NCBI GenBank assembly: GCA_030550395.1
Contig: JAUQPL010000005.1
Span: forward strand, 4,007-68,006
Source of the DNA: Bacteroidota bacterium
GTDB taxonomy: Bacteria; Bacteroidota; Ignavibacteria; Kapaibacteriales; HRBIN21
Direction: 5' to 3'
Length of the DNA stretch: 64,000 bases
The stretch's first letter is position 1; each line of letters starts with the position of its first letter. The notes beneath the pieces are model-generated. The model did no database searches. It was not told the origin of the DNA and saw only the letters and a list, made by a program, of their open reading frames with translations. The position numbers and the translations under genes are program-made. Positions 56,101-64,000 of this stretch are shown here, one piece after another.

Positions 56101-57810
56101 ACCTGTTGCCTCATCATCGAGCGTCCCACCGATGGAAAACAGCCATGTCAGCGCCCCCTCAGGGTCTAAGCGCGCAACGAAGGCATCACGTCTGCCACGG
56201 CTAACCAGAGTTTGTCCTCCCCACCGCAAGGTGTCTTCAAACGAGCCGACCACATACACGCACGAGCCATCCGGGGAGACTGCAACGCTGGTAACCCTAT
56301 CATTTCCCCGACCACCCACAGGAAAGGCCCACGCCCAAAAGGTCTGGCTTGGGGCAGAGACCCGAATCCGATATCGTCCCGGAGCTGGCGGCACCCAAGT
56401 GTAGGAAAGCCCCCGCACACCGGTTGCCAAGGAGCGCCAGGTTCGCCCCTCATCCGTGCTGTAAGCCAAATCCACAGGCTGCGTTGGCTCAACACCTGCC
56501 CAGAGGATCCGCACTGTGTCGCAGACGGAGATAGTGTCGCCGCCATGAGGCCGGAGCAGAATCACCCGACCAGGCCCCCCTACTAATGGCACTTGGAGCT
56601 CGCAGGGCTCTGCCACACCCAAAAGCGTTGCCTGCCGATATGCCCGCGCTGCTCCCTGACGGAACTCTACCGTCACCCGTAACTCCTCGCCTGGCCGAAT
56701 CACCGCCGGTAGAGCCGGCGCTGTCGCCACAACTGTATAGTACTGTGGCGGACGTACCTCAACTCTCTGCACATCCAACGGGGCAACAAGCGGACGCAAT
56801 ATGATATCTTGTTGCACCCGGGAGCCTGGGTCTGGATTGCCAAAGTAGACTAAATCCGGCGCCTGAACCCGAGCCACACTCTGCGGTGGCGCAACATACC
56901 CCGTGGCAACTTGCATATTGGCACGCAGAAACGTGACCTCCAATCTGCGATACCGACTCTGCTCCGTGCAACCATAGGGAGCAACCCACAAAAGCTCGCA
57001 TACCTGCCGACTCTGCGCCTCCAGAGCAATCTGCCGATAAATGCCCTCCAGCTCTTGCTTCGTATACGCTGTAAAGGCTTTCCCACCCGTACTGCGGGCG
57101 ATACGGTCCAGGTCTGCATTCATCGGCATGCTCACCGTGATGGCATAAACAATGGCCCCTGTCATGCGGGCATGGGCAATGATGGTATCTGTCTTGGGCG
57201 GAACATTCGGCTGCCCATCTGTCAAGAAGATGACAAACCGACGAATATCTGGAGGACGCGTCTGCAATAAGGGCAGTGCACCAGCACCAGGTTTGAGGAA
57301 AGCCGGGTCGTACCGTGTTCCTCCACGAGCCCTCAAGGTGTCAATGCCGGTGAGCAAATCCGCCCGTCGGTTCGTAAAAGGCACAATGAGCTCTGCATCC
57401 GCATCAAAAGCAACAACCGCAATCGCTGTTCTACCCACGAAGTTGACCATGTTGACAAACGTCTTGGCTGCATGCTTGACCCAATCCCACCGAGTCTCGT
57501 GTGCTACTGGATCAACGGTGTCGTTCATAGAACCACTGCGATCCAGCACTAAAACAGCGCTGAACTCCGGATCTCCGGTCAGCGTGGTACAGCGAAGACT
57601 TACCGTCGGATCAACCACTACACCGTTGTCCACCACGCGGAAATCCGCTGCTTTTAAGTTGGGGAAGGGTTGTCCCGTCACATCCAGCGCTACAACATTT
57701 GCCCGCAGATTGGGGAAATTGCCAGGATCTATAGCGTAGACCGAGAAACTTTGCGCCCACGCAAGCATGCTCGTAGCAAGCCAAGCGACCCAGATATCCA
57801 AGCACCGCAT
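53173..57810 (-). CDS. Large secreted VWA-domain protein with choice-of-anchor repeats and T9SS sorting domain
   Basis: A 1545-residue protein. Signal peptide ~1-20 (ending LAWAQ). A von Willebrand A domain (~85-270) carries the MIDAS motif LDRSGSM at 89-95 and FLTDGQPN. SBBP-like beta-propeller segments follow (about 510-760, e.g. VTSVAVSPDGSCVYVVGSFE). About five ASPM-SPD-2-Hydin/choice-of-anchor D-type Ig domains (about 780-1340, e.g. GECVPVEVRFTPQAVGRREA) come next. A final ~90-residue T9SS sorting domain ends it (VEMELFSAMGERVFHMHRD, AGSYFYRLRVGATVEVGSF). Probably surface adhesive or structural. Confidence 0.87.
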   Translation of the reverse strand: MRCLDIWVAWLATSMLAWAQSFSVYAIDPGNFPNLRANVVALDVTGQPFPNLKAADFRVVDNGVVVDPTVSLRCTTLTGDPEFSAVLVLDRSGSMNDTVDPVAHETRWDWVKHAAKTFVNMVNFVGRTAIAVVAFDADAELIVPFTNRRADLLTGIDTLRARGGTRYDPAFLKPGAGALPLLQTRPPDIRRFVIFLTDGQPNVPPKTDTIIAHARMTGAIVYAITVSMPMNADLDRIARSTGGKAFTAYTKQELEGIYRQIALEAQSRQVCELLWVAPYGCTEQSRYRRLEVTFLRANMQVATGYVAPPQSVARVQAPDLVYFGNPDPGSRVQQDIILRPLVAPLDVQRVEVRPPQYYTVVATAPALPAVIRPGEELRVTVEFRQGAARAYRQATLLGVAEPCELQVPLVGGPGRVILLRPHGGDTISVCDTVRILWAGVEPTQPVDLAYSTDEGRTWRSLATGVRGLSYTWVPPAPGRYRIRVSAPSQTFWAWAFPVGGRGNDRVTSVAVSPDGSCVYVVGSFEDTLRWGGQTLVSRGRRDAFVARLDPEGALTWLFSIGGTLDDEATGVVVDANCNAYVVGWYESPQCYVGSTQFLSLGNALDTTNAFLIAFDGSASTAVYRWMYRIGGTWDNSGRVFGDRVALRNDTIFVEGRFRRHAHFGVAPGGGVVRLQSPSPNYYSTYTGWYRTTNQVLGAVIGALSPRPNYSSTTARDGYGNQYEGGEFTGSRSFGTLRITSVGGMDGFISKQAYVPATSDTSDTSFVVAAPRLQLPAALAFIGATPVGTSVDSSLGAILCNVGNFPVTIVQASFGGTNPGDFALVQVLAGRVLKAGECVPVEVRFTPQAVGRREATLTVVGDCGAPAQLTVWGVGYPPCEATVADVLFPRTAVGVTRRQQVCVLRNVSASRSIAGTVSLQGPEAASFTVTPLGGFSLGPGECLTVQVDFRPTRPGLHRAWLEFNVGAECTILPARLQGEGAVATLRIGSVDWGQRRILTMTPATVDVRNEDSIPARIVDIRLAGPDAASFGLQPPALPRDLQPLEVLSLPVEFHPQREGALSALVEVEAEGGPEIVTGTLQGVGILPKIGTEGYRFAPTVVGQLSSERGYVRIWNRDMLAPLLIAEVRYIDGQAEFPPDAAALAAAQNRVLAPGEELRIPVSFQPQAAGRRIAHVLVRSDAAPGPDVAPRVEDTVELIGDGIQVSLTPPVVDFGTLLSCLWRDTTVTLVNGAAEMPLGVTAYRVIGDPAVFEISPQPPFTVPPGGSQTLSIRFRPTGALLFTATVRLENDQGLPIELHLRGQGEVRPLTIGDGRTVDRVLPGSEVEIILPIRLNPQISEVSGEAVELCLRAKYPADFLEFQRGEAVESPPAWTWTVQQVAVGEIELRGNGRNWPNIPPMSLRLVFRAYLALPPEQELVVSLCPDATALPRCIEPRFQNPRVRLRDVCFLNGRQVRLLGAAGMVQLDPNPVERGMPIRAAVWLTEPALVEMELFSAMGERVFHMHRDRLPAGSHEFWIPTWNLGAGSYFYRLRVGATVEVGSFVLLP

Positions 57811-57824
57811 AGAATCCCCCTAGC

Positions 57825-58877
57825 TTATGTAACTTCACCAGCAACAGACGACTCAAGGAGGCGGATGGTGCGTGCAGAAGCATTGACTTCCACCCACACA
57901 CCCAATGGCAGCGTGAGCTTGCTGCGCAAATGTCCGATGGGAAGTCCTGAAAGGATTGGGATCGGTAGGCCAGAAAGGCGTTCCCGTAAAATCTCCGCCA
58001 CCGAAGGCTGCCATCGGATGCTGCTCCCAGGGACCCGCCCATTCCCCCACGGAGCTCGAAAACGACCAACAAGGAGAGCCACACACTGCTGCAACTTCCC
58101 TGCCAGTAGGAGCTGCGTCAACATACGGTCCACACGGTACGGCTCCTCCCCAATATCCTCCACAAAAAGCACGGCACCACGAGTGTCCACTTCGTACGGC
58201 GTACCCAAGGTTGCCACCAGCAGGCTCAAATTGCCCCCTATCAGCGGACCACAGGCAATACCGGGGTTGAGCACCTCCCAACTCGGCTCGTGAAGACTCC
58301 AGGGATTCACAGCTCCATCGGGCAGAAAGAGCGTGCGCCGGAAATACTCCACTGTGAAGGCATCAAAGGTAGAGACCGCGACCGGACCATGGTAGCTCAC
58401 CACACGAGCTCGGCCTGTAATAGCAACCAAGAGTGCCGTGATGTCGCTAAACCCAATAACCGGCTTCGGATGGCGCCGGAAAAGCTCCCAGTCCAAAAAC
58501 GGCAATAAGCGCATGACCCCGTAGCCCCCACGAGCACAGAGGATGGCGTCAACGTTAGGATCGGCAATCAGCTCCATCAACTCTTGAGCTCGGACTTCGT
58601 CAGAAGCTGCCAAGTAACGCCGATTTCCCATCCGCACCGTTGCGGCCAAATGAACGCGGCAGCCCAGCGCTGTCAACCTCCGGACGGCTTCCTCCACCTC
58701 CTGTGGGAAGGCAGGACTTGCCGGAGCTGTAATGGCAACGGTTGCGCCCGGACGCAATCCCCTCGGACGCAGCAGCGGGACAGTGGCTGCACGCTCACGG
58801 AACTCCAGCCGCCAGGGAGCCAGCCCAACGGGGAGCAATCCTACCATCCGAAGCCACTGTCGGCGCGTCCAGCTCAT
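57825..58877 (-). CDS. LD-carboxypeptidase (peptidase S66) with twin-arginine signal
   Basis: A 350-residue murein tetrapeptide carboxypeptidase-like serine peptidase. The N-terminus MSWTRRQWLRMVGLLPVGL has a twin-arginine motif (TRRQWLRM), suggesting folded export. The catalytic Ser is in PVIGFSDITALL, Glu in VEDIGEEPYRVDRML, and His in SGLPIGH. Role: trimming L,D-peptide bonds during cell-wall recycling, or dipeptide resistance. It lies 20 bases after the HD-domain gene and 14 before the VWA gene. Confidence 0.9.
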   Translation of the reverse strand: MSWTRRQWLRMVGLLPVGLAPWRLEFRERAATVPLLRPRGLRPGATVAITAPASPAFPQEVEEAVRRLTALGCRVHLAATVRMGNRRYLAASDEVRAQELMELIADPNVDAILCARGGYGVMRLLPFLDWELFRRHPKPVIGFSDITALLVAITGRARVVSYHGPVAVSTFDAFTVEYFRRTLFLPDGAVNPWSLHEPSWEVLNPGIACGPLIGGNLSLLVATLGTPYEVDTRGAVLFVEDIGEEPYRVDRMLTQLLLAGKLQQCVALLVGRFRAPWGNGRVPGSSIRWQPSVAEILRERLSGLPIPILSGLPIGHLRSKLTLPLGVWVEVNASARTIRLLESSVAGEVT

Positions 58878-58897
58878 GTGGCACACGATAATAACAC

Positions 58898-59512
58898 CTA
58901 ACCCAAAAACTTGTTGCGCTCCCGCTGGAGGAGCGCTACAATGCGCTTCAACCGTGGGTCATCCCACTGCTGTGCCAACGGGATATACCGCTCCCACGTC
59001 TGCTGAATATAGCGTAGGGGATTCCGCTTCAGATCGTAGCCCAAACACCGCAGATTGTCCAGGCGCGTCGCCAGGCGTATCAACAAACACTCCGGTGAAG
59101 CACGGCGCAGCCGCTCCACTTGCTCCCAATCGACAGCATCGGGATTGCGTTCGTGCGCCCGCAAGTCTTTCGTCAACGTCTGCACCATCGTAGCCACACG
59201 AGTCCCAAAGTTGTACTCCAGCACCGCTGCCGATAGCTCCTCGGAATCCTCCAGCACGTCATGTAAGAGGGCTGCAATTAAAGTGTCGGGATCGGTTACC
59301 CCCACCTCTTCCAACAAAATCTTGCACACCCGTGTCACGTGGTAGAAGTAAGGACTCCCGTCACGACGGATTTGGAGCTCGTGGACACTGGCTGCCACAT
59401 CGTAAGCGCTCAAGATGCGGTTCAATTCAATCGGGTCTACCCTGCCCTGCAGACGCTCAATGAGCTCCTGTCGCGACAGATACGTCAAGTTGTATGGAAC
59501 CTCGGCTGCCAA
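58898..59512 (-). CDS. Small HD-domain protein of the alarmone hydrolase type
   Basis: A 204-residue protein corresponding to the (p)ppGpp hydrolase domain of SpoT/RelA without synthetase, TGS or ACT domains. Motifs: RRDGSPYFYHVTRV (His58), ALLHDVLEDSEEL (HD at 84-85, ED motif), and RLATRLDNLRCLG, matching LADRLHNMRTL of SpoT. This is the layout of Mesh1/SAH proteins. It has no second domain. Gap of 27 bases after recN suggests shared transcription. Confidence 0.85.
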   Translation of the reverse strand: MAAEVPYNLTYLSRQELIERLQGRVDPIELNRILSAYDVAASVHELQIRRDGSPYFYHVTRVCKILLEEVGVTDPDTLIAALLHDVLEDSEELSAAVLEYNFGTRVATMVQTLTKDLRAHERNPDAVDWEQVERLRRASPECLLIRLATRLDNLRCLGYDLKRNPLRYIQQTWERYIPLAQQWDDPRLKRIVALLQRERNKFLG

Positions 59513-59539
59513 TGGGATTGTCCTCCATATGGGTTAGAC

Positions 59540-61249
59540 TCACAAATGTTCGGCAAGTAACTCGCGAGCTGTCTGGAGAGCTGTCTCTGTCACTCGCTCC
59601 CCACTGAGAAGACGAGCAACTTCGTATGCCCGCTCCTCCGGTTGCAAACGGCGGGCTGTCACCACGGTCCGATCTTGCCATTCGCGCTTTTCCACCAGGA
59701 TATGCTCATCCCCGCAAGCAGCAATCTGTGGCAGGTGGGTGATAACCAAAACTTGGTGATACTGCGCTAAGGCTCGCAGGGCTTGCCCCACTCGGTGAGC
59801 AATCCGTCCACTGATGCCCGTGTCAATCTCGTCAAAGACCAAGAGGGGGAGTCGCTCAGATTTGGCCAGAACGCTCTTCAGTGCTAGCATAATCCGGGAA
59901 ATCTCCCCTCCGGAGGCGACTCGCACCAACGGGCGTGGTGGCTCCCCTCGGTTGGTCGTGATGAGGAACTCAATCTGCTCAACTCCGTGAGGGAAAGCAC
60001 GATAGCGCTGACCTTGGAGCTCTACCCACAGCTCCTCCTCAGCTGCCGCTTCCTCTAGCCCTATGTGAACGACGAACTGACTATACGGAATCCCGAGCTC
60101 AGCGAGTAGTTCCTCCACAGCCCGCTCAACTTGCTCTGCCACGGCTTTGCGCTTTGCATGTAGCCGCTGAGCATAGCGCGCCAGCTCTGCCCGATACCGC
60201 TCAATAGCCTGCCTTGCCCGCTGGAGGTGGAATTCAAACTGCTCTGCTTCCTGCAGTTCCTCCTCCCAGCGACGTTTCTGCTCCAGAGCTGCCTCAACCG
60301 AACCATACCGTTTGCGAAGCTGTTGGAGCTGTACCATTCGCTGCCGTAACTGCTCCAGGCGCTCTGGTTCAAACTCCAAGTGCGCCATATACCGCTGCAG
60401 CGTGCGGACCAATTCCTCCACCGCAATTACCCACGCACGAGCCTCCGCCGCCGAGTCGGTAAAACGGGAGTCAATGCGGGATAATTCCTCCAGCAGATTC
60501 CGCACCCGAAGCAAGCGATCATGAACAGCATGCTCGTCCCGATAGAGGAGCTCATAAACCTGCTGGGCAAGGGCGTAGAGCCGCTCCGCATGTTCACTCA
60601 GCCGTAACTCCCTCTCCACTGCCTCCTCTTCCCCTGGCTGAGGGTCAATAGCAACAATTTCCTGCACCTGCCTCCGGAGCCATTCCCGCTGTTGGTGCAC
60701 CTGCCGCTCACGATGGCAGAGGGTGTGATACTCGTGGATAGCTTTCTGCAACTGCTCGTAGACCGTTGTGTACTCCTGCCGTAGACCTTCCAGTCCACCG
60801 ACATTGTCCAACAGGCGTCCGTGTGTCTCCACCCGCAGCAGTGACTGCTGCTCGTGCTGTCCGTGGAAATCCACCAGAAGCCGACTCAGCTGGCGAACAA
60901 GGCTTAAGGGAGCCGGAGAGTCATTGAGGAAGCAGCGGGAACCTCCACGGGCAGTAATTTCCCGGCGGATGACTAGCTCCTCGTTGTCGGAGTCATATCC
61001 CTGCTCTCGTACGAAAGCGCTCACCGCTCCGTGGGGCTCAAGCCGAAACGTCGCCTCCACTATCCCCTTGCTAGCTCCTTGCCGCAGGATATCCGCGCCT
61101 CCCCGCTCACCTAACGCCAACATAAGGGCGTCAATGAGTATCGTCTTGCCGGCACCAGTCTCGCCCGTAATCACATTGAGCCCTGGGCCAAAACTCAGCT
61201 CCAACTGCTCAAAGAGAGCAATGTTCTGAATGAAAAGCCGGCACAGCAC
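59540..61249 (-). CDS. recN: DNA repair protein RecN
   Basis: A 569-residue SMC-like ATPase of double-strand-break repair. The N-terminal FIQNIALFEQLELSFGPGLN and Walker A GETGAGKTILIDAL are followed by a long coiled coil (~150-370), the C-terminal signature VASGGEISRIMLALK, and Walker B LLVFDEIDTGISGRIAHRVG. Length is normal. A TTTG-N12-TAATTTTG promoter lies 64-87 bases upstream. Confidence 0.96.
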   Translation of the reverse strand: MLCRLFIQNIALFEQLELSFGPGLNVITGETGAGKTILIDALMLALGERGGADILRQGASKGIVEATFRLEPHGAVSAFVREQGYDSDNEELVIRREITARGGSRCFLNDSPAPLSLVRQLSRLLVDFHGQHEQQSLLRVETHGRLLDNVGGLEGLRQEYTTVYEQLQKAIHEYHTLCHRERQVHQQREWLRRQVQEIVAIDPQPGEEEAVERELRLSEHAERLYALAQQVYELLYRDEHAVHDRLLRVRNLLEELSRIDSRFTDSAAEARAWVIAVEELVRTLQRYMAHLEFEPERLEQLRQRMVQLQQLRKRYGSVEAALEQKRRWEEELQEAEQFEFHLQRARQAIERYRAELARYAQRLHAKRKAVAEQVERAVEELLAELGIPYSQFVVHIGLEEAAAEEELWVELQGQRYRAFPHGVEQIEFLITTNRGEPPRPLVRVASGGEISRIMLALKSVLAKSERLPLLVFDEIDTGISGRIAHRVGQALRALAQYHQVLVITHLPQIAACGDEHILVEKREWQDRTVVTARRLQPEERAYEVARLLSGERVTETALQTARELLAEHL

Positions 61250-61312
61250 CGCTACTGTTCCGCACGTAGCTACACGTCCTACTGCAGAGGGGTCTACCTA
61301 TGCCCACCGAAG

Positions 61313-61336
61313 CAAAATTACACGATGCCTTCCAAA
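61313..61336 (-). promoter_or_regulatory. Putative recN promoter (TTTG-N12-TAATTTTG)
   Basis: Minus strand: TTTG (61333-61336), 12 bases, TAATTTTG (61313-61320). It overlaps the end of ftsK. Confidence 0.5.
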
Positions 61337-63735
61337 TCCGCTTCACTCCGGATGAGGACTTGCCGTGCGCGGCTTCCATCGGCTGGCCCCACAATCCCGG
61401 CGGCCTCCAGCTCATCCATCAGGCGCGCTGCCCGTGAATAGCCAATCTTGAGCCGCCTCTGCAGCAACGAAACCGAACCCTGCTGATGGCGTACCACCAA
61501 TCGAGCGGCTTCAGCAAAGAGTGGATCGCGCCCCCCAGCCCCGCTTTCCCGTGTTGCTCCTTGCTCGGAAACAGAGGGAAGCCAATACGGCTCCTCACAG
61601 CCCGGCTGTTGAGCGATAAAGGCACAGACGGCCTCTACCTCCTCCATACTCACGTAGGCATTCTGTAACCGGATGGGCTTCGGTACTCCGCCAGGTAGAA
61701 AGAGCATGTCCCCATGACCGAGCAACTGCTCCGCTCCGGGCATGTCCAGAATCACCCGAGAATCAACTCGCGAGGCAACTTGATAGGCAATCCGTGCAGG
61801 AAAGTTCGCCTTGATGAGCCCGGTGAGGACATCCACCGAAGGACGCTGTGTGGCTACAAGCAGGTGAATCCCAACCGCCCGTGCCAGCTGGGCTAAACGG
61901 GTGATTGGCTCCTCCACCGCCCGAGCCGCCGTCAACATGAGATCGGCCAGTTCGTCAATGACAAGCACAATGTACGGTAGTGGACGGAAGCGGCTGTCTA
62001 ACTTGCCTTCCCGTATCCGTCGGTTGTAATCCACGATGTTCCGCTGCCCCGCCTGCGCCAAAAGGTCGTAACGGCGCTCCATCTCTAATTCCACCGCCTT
62101 CAGAACAACGACGGCTGAATCGGGCGTCGTCACAATTGCCTCTCGGATGTCCGGCGAGAGCGCCAGGAAATGGCGCTCTAACATCGCATAGGGGGTCAGC
62201 TCTACCTTCTTCGGATCAATGATGACCAGCTTCAGCTCCGAGGGACGCAGGCGGAAAAGGAGGGAGAGAATCATCGTGTTGATCCCCACACTCTTCCCCG
62301 AGCCTGTTGCCCCCGCAATCAGCAGGTGAGGCATGCGTGCCAGATCCGCACAGTAAACCTCGCCCGTAATAGTCTTGCCCAAACCCAGCGGCAAGAGGGC
62401 ATCGCTTTGCTGGAAGACCGGGGATTCCACAATGCTGCGGAACCGCACCAGTACCCGACGATGGTTCGGGATTTCTACCGCTATGGTTCCTCGCCCTGGC
62501 ACTGGCGCAATGATGCGCACCCCCGGGGCCTTCAACGCCAAGGCAATGTCATCGGCAAGACCCTCAATCTGACTGATCTTGACCCCAGCCGCCGGAACGA
62601 ACTCATACTGCGTCACGATAGGACCGGGGGTAACCGTAAGATTCTCAATCCCAATCCGGAACGTCTCCAACTTCTCTTGCAATAGGCGAGCATTCCGCCG
62701 CAGCTCCTCTTCATCCACCTCTAAAGCGTCTTCGCCCGGTAGCAGCAATCCTGCTGTCGGTAGCGTATACTCAGCCTGCTCGCCCGATGGCACTGTCAAT
62801 ACTTTTGCCCGTTCCGATGGGACCTCCACCGGAGGCTGCGACTTCGGAGCCCGTATATGCTGGGGATGCACAACCGGCTGCAGCACCATCGGTGAAGCAC
62901 CCTGCAGAAGGGCTTCTCCAGAAGAGGACTCCGTCACCGGCTGAGTGTACCCTCTTGATGATACTGCAATGCGCACAATGCGAGCTGGCTCCCATTTGTC
63001 CAGTTTCTCCGCATCCTCCCCTGAAGAACTTGCCGACGGTGCAGCAACCGGACGCTGTCGCCTCTGCTCCCACCTATCCCGCGTCCGAGCCCATAGAAGA
63101 CGCACCCACGATATGGCCCGTTCACTCAGGCGGGGGAACTCCACCAGCACGACCACTGCCGCCACCGCCATGGTCAGCAAAAGCGCCCCAGCTGTTCCGG
63201 CTAACTGTCGCAACACCGTACCAACGAATGCCCCAACCTGTCCACTCCACTCCAAGGGGAGTTCAGCAAGGGGGGGAATCCCGCGCAGTGCGCCCACAAA
63301 GACCGCAAGCAACAGCGCAATTCCTCCAACAGAAGCACTCCTTCGCCAAACAGCTACCGATACCATTCCCCGCTTGAACAGCTCCCACGCCCACCATCCC
63401 ATAAGCAGAGGCAGCGCAAGCGCCCAGTAACCAATTCCGACAACAATTGCCAGATGTGCCAGCACCGCCCCAAGTAAGCCCAACCAGTTCTGCGTCGTCT
63501 CCGCCTTGAGACGAGCCTCTGGATCGGCACGCAGAAGCCCGAGGATATCACCCCACCGAAGACTCACATTGGGCTGATCCTCCGGCGCATACGATAGAAA
63601 CGCCAGCAGAAGGCACACGGAACCCACCCCAAGAGCTAATGCCCACAGGTAGTGCCGCTGGCGGTCGCGCCTTGTACCCCTCCGATGGCTCCCCCGCTCC
63701 CGTTTCGGGAGCCCTTCCGAAGACAGCGGACGCAT
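61318..63735 (-). CDS. ftsK: DNA translocase FtsK/SpoIIIE
   Basis: An 805-residue septal DNA pump. Four membrane helices lie within residues ~25-190. A Pro/Ser-rich linker follows, then the motor: alpha/beta domains with GPIVTQYEFVPAAGVKISQI, Walker A IAGATGSGKSVGINTMI, IVLVIDELADLM, and HLLVATQRPSVDVLTGLIKA. A gamma winged-helix domain at the C-terminus (SVSLLQRRLKIGYSRAARLM) reads KOPS-like sites. The linker is short compared with E. coli. Start MRPLSS at 63735 is chosen over an upstream ATG at 63759. Confidence 0.95.
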   Translation of the reverse strand: MRPLSSEGLPKRERGSHRRGTRRDRQRHYLWALALGVGSVCLLLAFLSYAPEDQPNVSLRWGDILGLLRADPEARLKAETTQNWLGLLGAVLAHLAIVVGIGYWALALPLLMGWWAWELFKRGMVSVAVWRRSASVGGIALLLAVFVGALRGIPPLAELPLEWSGQVGAFVGTVLRQLAGTAGALLLTMAVAAVVVLVEFPRLSERAISWVRLLWARTRDRWEQRRQRPVAAPSASSSGEDAEKLDKWEPARIVRIAVSSRGYTQPVTESSSGEALLQGASPMVLQPVVHPQHIRAPKSQPPVEVPSERAKVLTVPSGEQAEYTLPTAGLLLPGEDALEVDEEELRRNARLLQEKLETFRIGIENLTVTPGPIVTQYEFVPAAGVKISQIEGLADDIALALKAPGVRIIAPVPGRGTIAVEIPNHRRVLVRFRSIVESPVFQQSDALLPLGLGKTITGEVYCADLARMPHLLIAGATGSGKSVGINTMILSLLFRLRPSELKLVIIDPKKVELTPYAMLERHFLALSPDIREAIVTTPDSAVVVLKAVELEMERRYDLLAQAGQRNIVDYNRRIREGKLDSRFRPLPYIVLVIDELADLMLTAARAVEEPITRLAQLARAVGIHLLVATQRPSVDVLTGLIKANFPARIAYQVASRVDSRVILDMPGAEQLLGHGDMLFLPGGVPKPIRLQNAYVSMEEVEAVCAFIAQQPGCEEPYWLPSVSEQGATRESGAGGRDPLFAEAARLVVRHQQGSVSLLQRRLKIGYSRAARLMDELEAAGIVGPADGSRARQVLIRSEADLEGIV

Positions 63736-63748
63736 CGCACACCCCTCT

Positions 63749-64000
63749 TTATGCTGCACATTCCGGCATATCTGCCGTCACCGACGCCACCTTAGCACTG
63801 CTCGGCTCCGCCGTAATCATACCACTGAACCATCGCGGGACAACCCAAAAACGGTCCCGCTGGACAGCATACTCAACATCGCGCTCCCTCCCCGTCAAGG
63901 CCAGAAACCGAGCATGCCGACTGCAGCGCATCATCACTGCAAAACAGTTCGAAGCAGCCTCCCGATAAACCGCCGCAGCCAGATGGGCTGCATCCGTTAA
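63749..64000 (-). CDS. 3' end of an unidentified gene (continues beyond the window)
   Basis: The minus-strand frame is open from the right edge of the window to a TAA at 63749, giving the last ~83 residues of a protein. The visible end contains AHLAAAVYREAASNCF, RFLALTGRERDVEYAVQRD, RFWVVPRWFSGMI and ends DMPECAA. I do not recognise the family. It lies 13 bases before ftsK in the same direction and could be co-transcribed. It might be a chance frame, but its length to the edge, helical start and spacing favour a real gene. Confidence 0.45.
   Translation of the reverse strand, partial: LTDAAHLAAAVYREAASNCFAVMMRCSRHARFLALTGRERDVEYAVQRDRFWVVPRWFSGMITAEPSSAKVASVTADMPECAA

Overview
The window looks like a compact, moderately GC-rich bacterial chromosome segment from the Bacteroidota/Chlorobiota side of the tree. 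An Ignavibacteria/Kapabacteria-like lineage is my best guess, not a proof. The reasons are: three large secreted proteins with type IX secretion (T9SS)-style C-terminal sorting domains; a recurrent promoter -7 element TAnnTTTG (or TAnnTTCG) of the Bacteroidetes type in front of many transcription units; atpDC as a separate two-gene unit; and a flagellar stator pair, which argues against a typical gut Bacteroidetes. There is no prophage, no recognisable insertion sequence and no CRISPR array. Neighbouring genes very often touch or overlap, including convergent pairs.

Layout. 1-0.9 kb: 3' part of an unrecognised gene with in-frame tandem repeats, closed by a strong terminator. 1.1-4.9 kb: comEC, thiamine pyrophosphokinase, a cobalamin/iron-type binding protein and a small MGMT-family protein. 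4.9-9.7 kb (minus strand): groESL under a CIRCE operator, atpDC, sdhB. 9.8-14.6 kb: a glycosyltransferase, then a phnDCE-type ABC transporter with a TerC-family membrane protein. 14.6-21.4 kb (plus): small lipoprotein, sucC, gap, pgk, rhomboid protease, ispG, a short-chain dehydrogenase-like protein with a non-canonical active site. 21.4-24.4 kb (minus): Ig-like lipoprotein and a polysaccharide flippase. 24.4-27.7 kb (plus): tRNA-Asn, then motA-motB-response regulator behind a sigma-28-like promoter. 27.6-32.9 kb (minus): deoxyhypusine synthase homologue, gmhA, a T9SS metalloprotease and a GroES paralogue. 33-36.8 kb: miaB, a small membrane protein, and a duplicated pair of HAF-repeat genes, one of them decayed. 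37-43.3 kb: recR-ybaB, ferritin, prfB with its programmed frameshift, ftsQ-ftsA-ftsZ, SRP RNA. 43.4-47.7 kb: thyX, a cytochrome c peroxidase lipoprotein, a Crp/Fnr regulator, a secreted barrel-like protein, initiator tRNA. 47.7-63.7 kb (minus): GH57 glycosidase, mutS2, metallophosphoesterase, a 1545-residue VWA/T9SS protein, LD-carboxypeptidase, a small alarmone-hydrolase-like HD protein, recN, ftsK, and the 3' end of one further unidentified gene.

Functionally this is mostly core biology: chaperonins, ATP synthesis, lower glycolysis and TCA steps, cell division, DNA repair, translation and cell-envelope export. The observations most worth checking are: the initiator tRNA with an incomplete 3GC anticodon stem and a C1:U72 end; the in-frame repeat gene at the left edge; the HAF gene duplicate cut off by a CAG-to-TAG change; the TAnnTT(T/C)G promoter family, with a possible TTG-N12 subset; and several enzyme homologues with altered active sites or unexpected hosts (SDR without YxxxK, degenerate HD-GYP, bacterial deoxyhypusine synthase). 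I did not find a clearly new defence or mobile system here.
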